The notes under the pieces: model-generated | Told to the model about the DNA's origin: nothing | Database searches by the model: none | The model's input: the letters and a program-made list of their open reading frames with translations, nothing else | In this document: piece after piece, positions 35,806-47,399 of the stretch | Layout of the letters: every line of letters starts with the position of its first letter | How positions within the stretch are numbered: position 1 is the stretch's first letter | Position numbers and translations under genes: made by a program | Assembly: GCA_022457155.1 (NCBI GenBank) | Contig: JAJGOT010000202.1 | Coordinates: forward strand, 722,001-786,000 | Length of the DNA: 64,000 bases | Origin: Cladopsammia gracilis | Taxonomy: Eukaryota; Cnidaria; Anthozoa; Scleractinia; Dendrophylliidae | Direction: 5' to 3'

Positions 35806-35850
35806 TAATATATTTTTTTTCATTGCTCTCCTGTTGGAGTAAAACCGGTA

Positions 35851-38800
35851 ATGTCTGATACGTTGATTTTAAAGCGATTTCTTCCCGACTATGTCACGGA
35901 AGACATCCGTGGATTATCTGTTCAGCCATGGCGAAATAATCAGCTTAAATATGTACAAGAACAAAGACAAAAAAGTATGGAATCGTTCTGTTGTATTGAC
36001 ATCCCCTTTCCAGTGTTACTGTGCTGGGCAACGATTCAAAGAAACACTGCAGAGTTTAACTCATTTGTGCAGCTTTTAAATGAAAATATCCCTGGATGTG
36101 GTTTTGCTGTCAAAGAAAATGCCACAAGAATTGAGGAGCGCCTCCGAATTAAATGCTCATTAATTTCCAGCCAATTTAAAGCTGTCTCTGGTCGAAAAAA
36201 GAAAAATGTGTTGTCGGGAAGCTACAGGATGAATATTTTTGTGGATGAAGTAAAGTCAGTTGAGATCTTGAATGATCAATTAAAAGGGGAGAAAAAAGAG
36301 AAAAAAAAATTAGAAAAAGAAAACAAAAAATTATATGAAGAACTCATTGAAGAGGTTAAACAAAACAAGTTAAGAGAAGACCAGCTGTTGAGTGAAACTG
36401 AATCATTGAAAAAATATATTGAAAAAGTGGAAAGAAACAAGGAGACTGACAAGAATGGAAAAGACCTGTCAACAGTAAGTCCCACAACAAGGTGGAGGTA
36501 TCTAAAAGATCTTAAAACTAGGGCACAGAAAGCTTTATGGTTTTTGAGAGCATATGGCCTCAAATTAAACAGCTTAGAAGTCGAAGAAAACAACAACAAG
36601 ACAGTGCATAATTTAGGATTAAGTGACCCTTCAGTTATCAGTAGGGACCCAACAGTCCCTACTGATAACACCTGTAATGGAGACAAATACTCAAAACTAG
36701 CTGAGGACGAGCAAAAAAAGGTGGAAGAGGTTTTGTTTTTGATGGACAGATTTGGCGTAAGTGATGAATTTTACCATCAATTAACTATGGTATTTGACGG
36801 GTTGCCAAGATCATATTTAGTGAAACAGTGCAAAAACAATTTGAATGCAATGAGCCACCTCACAGTCACACCAGGAACATCCCCGGGAGTGCAAGCATCT
36901 TTTAAGGAATTGCTCAGAGAGCAGATAATTGACTTTGTAAGTACTTAAACACTAATTCAATCTTTCTTGACATATTTGTGTGATAATTACTTTAAAAATA
37001 GCATCTAGAACTGACTTGAGTATTTAACTGGTTTATTGTTGAAACACAGTTATGCCTATAAAAGAGTGAACCATTAAACTGAAACTATTTCTGATTTTTT
37101 TTTTTTTACTATTCTATGGAAACTAAATACTGTATTGTAATGTAAAATAAACAATTTTTATTTGTTCTATTTTAGAGAGAATCGAGTGATTCAGAAACAG
37201 GTGTAATTAAAGTGAAGATCAGTGGGGATGGTGCGAAAATGACACGAAACAGTAATTACATCATTGTGTCATTCTCGATTCTGCAAAAAGAAGAAGAAGT
37301 AATGTCATCAAGAGGTACTTGTGGGGCTCACAAAATAAACATCACTGAGTTATCAATAAAAAATGAATTGATAAGTCACTGATGTGCTCACATTTACATT
37401 AATAATAATTAACAACTATTCACCGAAGTGGAGGTGGGTAGCTACACTTCGGTGAACAGTTGTTTTAGTACATACTGAAACAGTGACATTATAACAAAAA
37501 TAATGCTTTTTAACTCATTTATTCCTGTCAACGATTACAATTTTTGCAAGCAAATTGCTGGGAGGTGAATAGCACTACTATGGCAGTTTCATTTAACTTC
37601 TGTTTACAATAAAATATGTAGGACAAAATATGGACCCCCATAGCTATGATATGGGGTCAGAAATCCTCATTAACCATCAGTTTGTTTTCCTTTTCCCCCA
37701 TGTAAGAGCAGTTAAAAAAAAAAATGTTTCATCCCCTTTCATTATTGTTTACAGGAAACCGAACAATTGCGGTTGTAAAGGGAAGTGAGGATTACGCTAC
37801 CATCGCTGAATCATTCCAGGAAATTTTCAGTGAAATAAATGAAGTGCAAGAGAATGGATTTGTCAAAGTGGGGGAAAACGAAATCCCTGTGGAGTTGTTC
37901 ATGGGTGGAGATTACAAAGTCAGTATTACATTTATAGGTGTAAACACTGATATACTTTTAATATTTCTTTGTCCCATATATTTTAAAATAGTTGATATTA
38001 ATGAACTTGATGCAATTTACGGAATCTAAAATAAAATTCACAATGAATTAAATTTCTACAGCAAAACATACACCATTAGGCGCATTAGTGACAGCATCAG
38101 GTGCAATTTCGTACCCTGCATATAAAAAAATAAGGATTAATGTCCAAATAATGGATTCTGTTTTTCAGTTAGGTCTATTCAAATGGTTCATAATAATTTT
38201 CCTTTTTTCAGTTTCTTTTGTTAATCATGGGGCTTAGTGGTGCCACATCACTGTATGCGTGCCTGTGGTGCACAATACACAAGGATAAAAGGTTAGTGCA
38301 TCAGATTCACTGGCCTGCCAAGATTAGCTTTTGCTACCTGCAGACCAGTATTATAAATTCTATAATAACTAACTAATAAAGATTTTTGTTGTTGTTGTTG
38401 TTGAAATATAGCAAGTGAGTTTACATGTATGTTGTTAAAGATTTTCTCATGATCATTCCAATAAAATTTACTGAGGTATAATTGTATTCCATCTGGAATG
38501 TTTTAAACATGTAAGATGTTTTTTTTGTTTGTTGTAGTAGTTGTAAATGAGAGTTAACCTGAATATGTGTCACACTACAGGTATGATATGTCCAAGCCTG
38601 ATGTGTTCTACGAAAGCAGCCCTCAGAAGCGGACACTAAAAGATCTAAAAAAATGGAGCCATTTAAAAAGAGGAAACAAAAACTTTTGCTGTGTTGAACC
38701 CCCACTCCTCAACATCCCACTGGATCATATCATCCTTGATGAGCTACATTTGTTACTTCGAGTAACAGATGTACTAACTCGCAATGTTTTGGATGAGATG

Positions 38801-40675
38801 ATTGAGTGGGATGATGAGGAGTCCCACAAAAAGAAAGTTGCAAAACCTGCATCAATAGGGCAACATTTACACATGGCAGTACAGGCAATCAACAAATGTG
38901 GTGTCACATTCCATGTTTGGGAAAAAAAGAATGCCGACGGTAAAGGCTCTGGCACATATGACTGGACCAGTCTGATGGGCAATGAAAAAAAGCTGTTATT
39001 AAGAACCTTCCCTGACCACTTTTCTTCTTTTCTGCGGAAAGAAACAGCTAAAACAGTGGAGAAAATATGGAAGGTATGAATACTACTGTCTTAAATTTTA
39101 CTTTATTCCAAATTGCATCATATAAAATAATTAATTTTTAATCCATGCAATAACAATAATGCAAGAGAAAAATTAACAACTCTATTATGGCTAATAACAA
39201 CAAAGTACAAACTGTACTAGCATTCCAACAACTAGTCTGAAACCTTTTGTGGTCAACTCTTCCTAGAATAAAAAAAAGAACTTGCTTATAATCTGTCAAC
39301 TGAAGATACAAACTCATATAAACTGATTACTTTATTCATAAATTCAAAACCTTGAATGGTAATAGGTCCATGATAACCGTCATGTCACCAAATGAAGAAA
39401 ACATAACAAGGAAAAATGTTTCTTAGACCTAATGAGGGAAAACCTAATGAGGGAAAAGTTGTTTTAAAATAGGTTTTCACTCGTTAGGTTTTCCCTTGTT
39501 AGGTCTAAGAAACATTTTCCCTCATTATGTTTTCTTTATTTGGTGACGTGACGGTTATCATGGACCTATTACCCTTGAATGGCACTTAATTGCATTATTC
39601 CATTCATATTTTTTACTTAGACATTGAAAGGTTTTACAAGCAAAGCATCAAATTGCTTATTGATAAAAAGTCCCATAGTACCTCCTAGTTTATTAGAACT
39701 TGGCTCAAAACAAGATCCTAGCAGTGAGATTTCCCACAAGTGTTCTGACAATCATCACTACCACTCTGACATGTTCAATCCTATCCCCCATTTCCCCACC
39801 CTGCTCCATCAGCCACTGCTATTGAAAGTTAATGCATTGATCTCATAATGCCAAAATAATGACAATTATTTCTTATTTAACAGGATTTTGGAGAACTATA
39901 TTTCAACTTCATTTCAGTTATGGGCACTGTAGATGCTGCCTCATTCTGTCAAAAGGTGCTGATGATCAATTCCTAGTTGTTGCTATAAATTTCACTCAAC
40001 ATTTTAAATATTAATTTCTAGTTCTGTACTTCAGAAGTGAAGCTCTAAAGTATGTGTCTTTTTATGTTGTCTTTACAGGCAAAAAATTGGGTAAATTTAT
40101 TTTGCTCGTTAGCCAACAAGCGAACTGGTTATGGAAGAAAGAATGTGACATGCTATATGCATGCCATGGTGTATCATGTGCCAGAGGCCATGAAAAGACA
40201 CAGCAATGTGAAACAGTTCACTGGACAAGGTATGAAGGCTTTCATGTAATTATCCTCTGCAGAGATACCCATTTTATACATGTATAATTTATGATGAATA
40301 ATAACAAAATAATTTATACAAACATTTTAAAAAAGTGGTAAGTATTTATGCAACGCCATGTTTCATAATTACTTTAATATCTGCCTGCATATATAAGCTA
40401 CATTTTGGTGGCAATCTATGAATATGTAACTAAATGTACCTGTTGTAATTCTAACTTCAGGTGTGGAAAAGAATAACGATGATGCGCGAAGAGTATTACG
40501 ACGCAAATCAAACAACTGGGACAGCCCAACAGATATTCTACGCACAGAAGGTCGACTTTGGGCATTGCGAAAAAGAGAAAGACTGCCTAGAGCATACAAC
40601 AAAAAAAATGAAAAATACTGGGACTCTGAAATTAAAGAATCCAGAGCAAAACGCAGACGCATTTCAACATCATGA
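35851..40675 (+). CDS. RAG1/Transib-like DDE recombinase gene, 8 exons, 799 aa
   Basis: Exons: 35851-36936, 37176-37314, 37755-37918, 38212-38291, 38581-39073, 39884-39955, 40079-40229, 40461-40675. All introns are GT..AG, the phases join exactly, and 2400 nt stay open to TGA. N-terminal part: Lys/Glu-rich coiled coil at about 135-200, then a conserved-looking block at 295-335 (DEFYHQLTM, GLPRSYLVKQ). Catalytic part: D380 (SGDGAKM), D461 (GGDYK), C480/C483 (CLWC), D543-x-x-H546 (DELH), H706/H711 (HAMVYHVPE), E731 (GQGVEKNND), and a basic C-terminus at 790-795. I recall vertebrate RAG1 as D600, D708, C727/C730, H937/H942, E962. The spacings D-to-C 19, H-to-H 5 and H-to-E 20 are identical here. 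No RAG1 RING or nonamer-binding domain is seen. It may be a domesticated or still mobile DNA transposase; other DDE groups with C2H2 cores (Chapaev/CACTA clan) remain possible. AATAAA at 40766 fits polyadenylation. Confidence 0.86.
36634..36669. repeat. Perfect 15-bp inverted repeat inside coding exon 1
   Basis: GTTATCAGTAGGGAC (36634-36648) and GTCCCTACTGATAAC (36655-36669) are exact inverses with a 6-base loop. They lie within the reading frame (residues about 262-274). Confidence 0.9.
37411..37464. repeat. Hairpin in intron 2 of the RAG1-like gene
   Basis: The arms AACAACTATTCACCGAAGTG and CACTTCGGTGAACAGTTGTT pair with one mismatch around GAGGTGGGTAGCTA. It looks like the core of a small dispersed palindromic repeat. 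Confidence 0.75.
39358..39573. mobile_element. Palindromic MITE in intron 5 of the RAG1-like gene
   Basis: GGTAATAGGTCCATGATAAC at the left is inverted at the right end (GTTATCATGGACCTATTACC). CTTGAAT (7 bp, or 8 with the preceding C) flanks both sides, consistent with a hAT-like target duplication. The inner arms (GTTTCTTAGACCTAA / TTAGGTCTAAGAAAC) also pair. Confidence 0.8.
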
Positions 40676-40979
40676 TGTAGGCATGTGCATATGAATTTTA
40701 AAAAAGTAACATTCAGTACAATGTTTTCATTCTATCAGTCTGGACTTGAATCTGATTTGGAACAGAATAAACATTCCAGAATATGAACATGTCAGGAGCT
40801 TTAAAATGGTTCTATGGTTTGTGCTGTTTTTATACATGCTCAATGTTGCATATAAATAAGAAATAAATTAGGTCACTTAACCAGTACCAGTTGATATTCT
40901 TGTATATTATATGTATTTTCTTGAAAGCTGTAAAACTATAATTCATGAATCTAATTACATGTATAAATAGAAAAAGTAC
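40676..40979. other. 304-bp gap between convergent genes
   Basis: This is the tail-to-tail interval shared by the RAG1-like gene (+) and the chromodomain gene (-). It contains AATAAA at 40766-40771 for the + gene. No obvious canonical signal for the - gene was found, so its poly(A) site may be a variant hexamer or may lie inside the + gene's last exon. Confidence 0.6.
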
Positions 40980-41460
40980 TCAACATGGGGACCTTGCAAA
41001 GGAAAAAGAAAGTCTTTCCTGGAATGCTCTGGTGCATAGAAATAGCTCCCCATTATCCTGTTTGATGTACTTCTTAGGAGACCAAGCCAAAAAAAATCTC
41101 ATTTTCACTGGGTAGCAAATCTTATGTCCCTCGCCAAAGGAATTAAGACACTGATCCCAGTTCTTTGGAAAATAAGTCTTGCTAAAGTGCTCCTCTTCAA
41201 GGTAAAGCCACCCCCCATCAATTACTTCTTTACTCTCAAACAAATATTTATAAATGTGCGAGGGAAAGTCAATCGTCAGTGGAAGGCGACTCTTTGACTT
41301 TAAACGGCTTTCCACAGCACACCTAAAACTGTCTACTGCCTGTAACAGCTCTATCCTTCCTGGCTCTGGCTTCTCAAACAACCTAATTAAGTAAACAAAA
41401 TTACGTACAATCCTGAACCATACACAGCGCTTGGTTAAATCTTATAATAATAATAATAAC

Positions 41461-41495
<35 letters not shown>

Positions 41496-42397
41496 TAATA
41501 ATAAAAATTAAAATAACACTGATGTTGTTGCCTGCACACGTTCAGTTCATAAAATGAGACAAAATTAAAACAGCCCATTACAGGATGGCAACTAAAATAA
41601 AACTAATTCATTTCAACTGCTAAACAAATTAATTATTAGGAAGTCCTATAAAAGTTGAATTAGCTGTATAAATATAAGCCTTATGTTATTTTTATTAAGA
41701 ATTTAATTCATAACATGGCCTAATTTTTACAATTGAAAATTTCATATCTTCCCATATTACACCTTCCTTTTTGCTGGGTAAAATGTCTTAGTTCACGTTT
41801 AATTTAAGCTTATATTAAGCTTAATATATAAGCTTAAATTATATTGAAACCTGTTTCCACAGTAATCAAAACAAAATTGCCTGTAATCTACTTTCGCTGT
41901 CAGTAGCACTTTGTTAATCTAGATATTAAAATTCGTCCGAGCTACAATGTAACACAAAACTTATCGTAATTAAGCTTAAAGAACAAACGTAAAAAAAGAA
42001 CAGGTTAAATAATTCGTGCTGGTAAAAGAAACTAACCGAATGCATTCTGGAGAAATGTTGTCTAGCATCTCCCACGACGCGTCGTATTTTGTGTAGCCAC
42101 TCCACTTCACCAAATACTCTGATCCCTGTAAGAATAAAACACAAAGCTACTGAGACCTTCATATGCATGGGTGAATAATCAAGATAAAGCCACAAAATCG
42201 AAAATAATATTTAGGTAACTTGTAAATATCCAAGTTACAGCATTCTAAAAATGGCTTACCTCCAATCCTTTCCGCTTCGCAATGAGCCGCTCAACTTCAT
42301 ATATTCGAGAAGACTTCCTCTTCCTAGGTCGATAATTCTTGTATACATTGCTTAATAGATCAACTGTGGAGGTTGTATGCAGTTTTCGATAGTCCAT
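40980..42397 (-). CDS. Chromodomain protein gene, 3 exons, 209 aa
   Basis: Minus-strand exons: 42397-42260, 42125-42037 and 41382-40980. The junctions are GT..AG and the phases join, giving 630 open nt to TGA. The ATG at 42397 has a strong context (GAAATGG). The frame is open 17 codons further upstream without another ATG, so an extra 5' exon is possible. A basic patch RPRKRKSS (23-30) precedes a chromodomain at about 32-80: IYEVERLI, EYLVKWSGY, SWEMLDNI, CIRLFE. The methyl-lysine cage positions are aromatic (Y33, W54, Y57 by comparison with HP1), so binding to methylated histone tails is plausible. Residues 85-209 are rich in aromatic and charged residues and match nothing I recognise; no integrase or chromoshadow domain is seen. 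It is convergent with the RAG1-like gene, 304 bp away. Confidence 0.85.
41438..41510. repeat. (AAT)n microsatellite in intron 2 of the chromodomain gene
   Basis: AATAAT repeats with occasional C and G interruptions. Confidence 0.9.
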
Positions 42398-42548
42398 TTC
42401 TTTCCTTTTTTGAGCAAACCACCAGGAACTAAAGCTTTCCTTTCTCACTCGCGATCGGTCACGTTAAAAACCACGCGGGCTTCGACCCGCCCCAGACCTC
42501 CTCGGCCAGTGAAATGGATTTCTGGCCATGATAAAACACGGTTTTTAA

Positions 42549-42934
42549 GGGGACACTGTCACCTTTTTTAAGTGTCACTTTGAAAATCCAAAAAACATAT
42601 GTTTCAATGGAAACCTTAAAATAACGGTCCAGTTTTGTTAACAAATGCTCTACTAGTGCACAGAAACTAGTATTCGTTATCTTTGGCTGCGGATGGCCAG
42701 GATGGAAATGGATTGCAACTTGAGAAAATTGGCCATTTTTTTTTTTTCAAGCTCCTCCCAAGAGCCGTGAAAAAATTACAGAAAAACTTATTATGATTTG
42801 TTCTTCCTTGAAGAAATCACTTGATATTTTCTTCTTGGTGTTCTAAAAGCAATTTTATGTTTGAGAAAAGGTACTTTGTCATATATTTAGTGTATTTTGA
42901 CCAAAACACAGCAAAATCTGCGTGACAATGCCCC
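42549..42934. mobile_element. 386-bp MITE upstream of the chromodomain gene
   Basis: GGGGACACTGTCAC at the left and GTGACAATGCCCC at the right are near-inverses, flanked by TTTAA on both sides (42544-42548, 42935-42939). It sits about 150 bp upstream of the chromodomain gene's ATG, so it could affect its promoter. It has no coding content. Confidence 0.8.
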
Positions 42935-42953
42935 TTTAAAAACAACAAGAATT

Positions 42954-43121
42954 CAGATGCCGCCAAGCCTGCATGGCAGTCGTTTCCATGCTATTCGAGT
43001 GCGCAGGGGCTGCGTGAAGGCGGCCTTTTCGCGTCTCACGCCTTCAAGCATCTCCCTCGAATCTCCCGCGCTCTCCGAAAGCAAACGACTGCTACGCGGG
43101 CCAGAAGCCGCCCGTCTGTAA
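42954..43121. mobile_element. Diverged GC-rich palindromic element
   Basis: GCAGTCGTTT (42976-42985) and AAACGACTGC (43083-43092) pair exactly, and the outer parts (CAGATGCCGCC.. / ..GCCGCCCGTCTG) pair loosely. It is much richer in GC than its surroundings. No clear target duplication. Confidence 0.55.
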
Positions 43122-46100
43122 ATCCAACGTGGATCAGCAATAACAGTAATTTACTGGTTTAGTTAAATTAACAGAATATTAAGTGTTTTTGTACTAGTAC
43201 AAAACTGTACTGTTCTTTTCTTTTGGTTGAGTTGGTCTTGTGTATTGGTGTTTTTATCCGGCATCAGGGTTATATTTTGGTTAATGATAAAGAAATTTAA
43301 GGCTCTATTTACAAAATGAATATTTGTTTGAGTATTTTAAGGATTAGCCCGGCATTAAAAATCAATTTACAATCGATATTATAGACAACAAGAGCTACAA
43401 TGGTCCACTGATGACCGATACAGTGTAGGGTTATCCACAAACACTGTCAACGAAGTCAATAATGCGGGAAAGGATGATCGATGACCAATAGAGTTTTCTA
43501 CCGCCTCCGTAAAGTATTCCAGTGTTCAAAGCCTTTGTCCAAGACGTAGACAATTAAAGCTAAACGGATTGAAGTAAATTAACACAGATTATCATCAAGA
43601 AGGGTGAATTGCATGCTTCTATTCACAGACACAATAGTTCTACTTATTTTCGCAAGCCACTACCTTTGATTTTAATAGAGAACGTTTTTTAAGACAAACA
43701 AATTGTGACCAATGACTTTCTTGTAGGACAAAACTGCGTGCTATTGTATCTATTGATTGAGCTCTGGCTCTTTAATTTTAAGATAGAAATAACAATTTTA
43801 AATCAACTGAAGCCATATCTCTTCATAATTTCAATAAAATACCCAGCTAAATCTTATTACATAAACAGCTTTGTCATCTTCTCAAGAGGCTTTTCTTTTC
43901 TATTCTTGCAACCGTATAAAGTGTGACAAAAGGAAACAAAAGGAACTTGCATAATAAATCTATAACTGGTTTCTTTGTCATTCATAAAATTGTTCAGGCG
44001 AGCAGGAATAAAATCAATCTCGAAAACTGCATGAAAGCAATAAAATACAATGTCCACTAACTGAGAAAATTCAATTCAATTGTAAATTCAAGTGTCTACG
44101 GTGTTATTTCATTATAAGTAACAGCACGCCAGTCAGGAAATGCAGAGCATTTTATAATCATTCTTTGCACTGCGGGAGGTCGTTTTCGGCGTACGCAATA
44201 TTCTTTCATTTACTCCTAGTCATACAATAAGCTGGTAAATTAAGAGTCTAATATGGCATCGATACATCACACGAGAAAACGTAGGTTCACAATTTGCACT
44301 TCAATGGATCCCATGCTGTTTGCTGTGCTGATAAAAAGGTTATTCGGTAAGTTCATAAGTACGTTGAAAGCATCCTTTGGATAGTTACGTTTGATACTCA
44401 ATGACCCTTCCCGCACCGAATACATAACAACACTTTCAGCCTTCAGTTATTTTTTTCTTCACTTTGCGGCATTGGACTGATTCTAATACATCTAATAATA
44501 CACCATAGCTATTGAATTAAATGAAAATAACGGCTGCTTTATCCTTGCCTCATTCAATGAATATATTATTTAGTGCTCTAAACGAATGTTGTTGTTGAAA
44601 ATATGGGGCAATTGCTTCGCAGTGTGATTTAAAAACACAAAACAAAGATCTACGAGGGGTGCTTGCAAAAAACACCGAGTGGCATAAACAGGGTGCATTT
44701 GCAGGTGGACTAGCTGCTTTTGAACTATGAATGGAAAGGAAACGATTATTATTATTTTTTTTTTTTGCAAGAAGATTGCGTGGAATGCCAGCATAGGGTG
44801 CAAATTGCTTGGGCTTCAATGACAATTGTGTTGGTGCAATTATAAGAACGAAGACAACATAATTTCCACAGCTTCAACTGTTATGTACAATGGTTTCATT
44901 CATGTCTTATTGTCAGTCACGAGTGTCGGCTGGGTTTGAACCGGAAAACATTCTCGGGAGGACATTTATCACATCATCGATTGACTGTGTCCGTAAGTTT
45001 CGTAACCTGCGTCGTTATTTTTTGGTTAAAAACGAGACGTAATTTAACCATTTCTAAGCTAATCAACTCACCTTCCTGCCGCTGATTAAAAGAGCCGCTT
45101 ATTTTCTTGACTTTCACTTATGCACTTATTTTTTTTAAAACCAAATATTTTTAATGGCGACCATGCATGCTCGCGCTTACATCGTAAAAAGTTATTATAT
45201 ACTGTACACCGTATTGCTGTATTAAAGTTTTGCTGAAAACATCGCATTGCCACATAATGATTGCGAATTTGGTTCAGTTTATAGACAAGTTTAGATTAAA
45301 AATATTTAACATCTCTTTTGTGTTGTTTACCGATTTAATCATGCATCGAATTTGCTGCGCTTGTTGACAAATTTTAAGTTAATTTATCTGCATGCTAATA
45401 TTTGTTCGTTTTTAACAGATGACGCGCATTAAGCCGAAATCTTCAAAGAAAACAATATTGTATTTATGAAGAATGAAACCTATAATTAAAAGATTCATTT
45501 CATCAGCTGCGGTTTTGGTCACCACTTTAGTGATCTCGATATATGTACAATAAAAACAAGCACGACAATCATTATTTTTTTGCGTGTGTGGACCACTATA
45601 TATTTATGGACCGATATGGACCACTATCTGGGGCTGACATGAAAAGTTATTGACGACCTTTGTGCGCTATCTGATAAAAATATTGAAATTTTCATGCACA
45701 TGATAGCACCCTGAAAAGTTCTCTGTAAAGAAATGACATTAGCACGCATATTATTCCTTGCCTTAGGGTCTGTTGCTAAGTTCAAGCTTTAATTTGTTGA
45801 ACCTCCGCGCACGCTGCCAAAGTGTGCAATAACCACAAGCGTTTCATGGCTATTATTTGACCAAACAAATACTGTAATGCGTCATCTCCTTAGGACTTAC
45901 CTTAAACTACTTCAGTTTAGAAGAATTCAGTGTAAAAACAGGTAATCCACTTATTGCTAGAGACACGCTAGATTGATTGATAACAGCTAATAACTTAATA
46001 GTCCGCGTCGCTTAATTTTGACAAATTGGTAAAGAGAGCACTGAAGTGGGACCAACCCCATTTTTTAGAAACAATATAATGTTCAATTTGTGAATTCCAA

Positions 46101-47150
46101 GACCACATCATGGCATATAATTAGCAGTTGCTGATTTATAATTGCAAACAAACAAAAACTGTCTAAATACTAGGGTTCTTAAATTAATATGAAATTAGCT
46201 GCAAAAATCCTACGAAGAACAGGGGGATCCAACGAATCTGTTCCTCACTTTATCTGTTCCCCAGCGGAATTCTTGCTGGCTGGCAAAATATTCTGTACAT
46301 ATTTTTTCAATTACCATTTTTGCCCTGGTTGACTTGAGAAAGGAGTCGCAAGAACAAACTGTGCTGGCTAACTTGACCAGATCGAAAAGAGACTGGATCG
46401 AAGCAAATCAGAGGACACTTTGGGGCTTAAAAGGGTTCAGCTCCGTAGTAACAAATTTAAGCAGTACTTAGAGATACCCGAACAGGTTAAGTTCGAGACG
46501 GCAGTAAATGTACAAAATAATAAAGAAAAAGCTTCAAATAGTTTTCCTTAATGTTTCCTTAGTTCCCAAGCCCCTTATATTTTTCCCAGCAGCGTAAAGG
46601 AACACCTGGAAATGCTTTTATATCATTTTTTTTTTATTTATTTGAGTAAAATAATACATTTTACCAAAGATTGTTCGTTGGGTGCCCCTGGAAGGAAAGA
46701 AGATATTCATGTTTTTTTCCTTTTAAATGCTCTTGTTATAGTTATTCATTATGAAATTCAGTAGAAAAAAGAAACATCCACAAGTTTATATTTTCAGTGA
46801 GGTTTTCAAATCCCACAAATTTCTAAATCCATTATTACAAGATATCATTGCAGTGACTCTTTTTACATATTTCCTTTCACGAAACTTGTGTTCGCTTCGT
46901 AAGTTACCTTTCTGAGCTGACCGCCGGCTCACAAATGTAAATATTGCCAGACACAAGAGGAAAATACGCCGCTCGTGGTGATGTCAATGATTGTTTAAAA
47001 CATGATATCTCTAATTCTACAAGGCACCATAAAGTGCTTAAAACGGCAAAATGTTGTTTCGATGAAGGTCCAAATCGTATGGCATTTATTTCGAAGCGTC
47101 AACTAGCGAAACTTAAAAGATTTCAGTGACGCTTAATGTCACTCCAGTAG
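43122..47150. other. Intergenic, no gene seen
   Basis: About 4 kb of AT-rich sequence with no gene or element I can support. Confidence 0.5.
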
Positions 47151-47154
47151 CGGG

Positions 47155-47280
47155 GCGAAATTCAAAACAACACATGTCATATTCCGTCATATTTTTCGGC
47201 TCATACCCTAAAAGGTACCGCGATAATTCTAACGGTGGTCATTTTAGATTTTAGTACCCTAAGCGGTACCAATCTATAAA
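47155..47280 (-). repeat. Dispersed repeat family B, copy 1
   Basis: The minus strand reads GTTAGAATTATCGCGGTACC, TTTTAGGGTATGAGCC, then GACGGAATATGACATGTGTT. This parallels 57900-57980 on the plus strand (GTTAGAACTATCGTGGTACT.. GACAGAATATGACTTGTGTT). GGTACC and CCCTAA motifs recur. No coding content. Confidence 0.7.
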
Positions 47281-47332
47281 TTTTGACCCCTAGGTACGAC
47301 GAGCACCCCTGTCATTTTTATATGGGAGTCGT

Positions 47333-47357
47333 CCCCCCCCCCCCCCCCCCCCCCCCC
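47333..47357. repeat. Poly-C tract
   Basis: Twenty-five consecutive C, then GGG. Confidence 0.95.
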
Positions 47358-47399
47358 GGGAACGCGAAAGTAACTAGATTTCGCTGCTCGTTGTTTAAA

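Noticed and set aside
35440..35850. CACAGTG-like heptamer (RAG-type signal) near the recombinase pair
   Set aside because: I looked for RAG-style heptamer ends on both outer flanks. Only unrelated CACGGT/GTGCAC fragments were found, with no matching pair.
36276..36686. 136-codon minus-strand frame, Ser/Phe/Leu-rich
   Set aside because: It is the antisense of the coiled-coil part of the RAG1-like gene's first exon.
42398..42448. Longer N-terminus for the chromodomain protein
   Set aside because: The frame is open but the upstream initiation codon would be GTG. The ATG at 42397 has the better context, though an extra 5' exon cannot be excluded.
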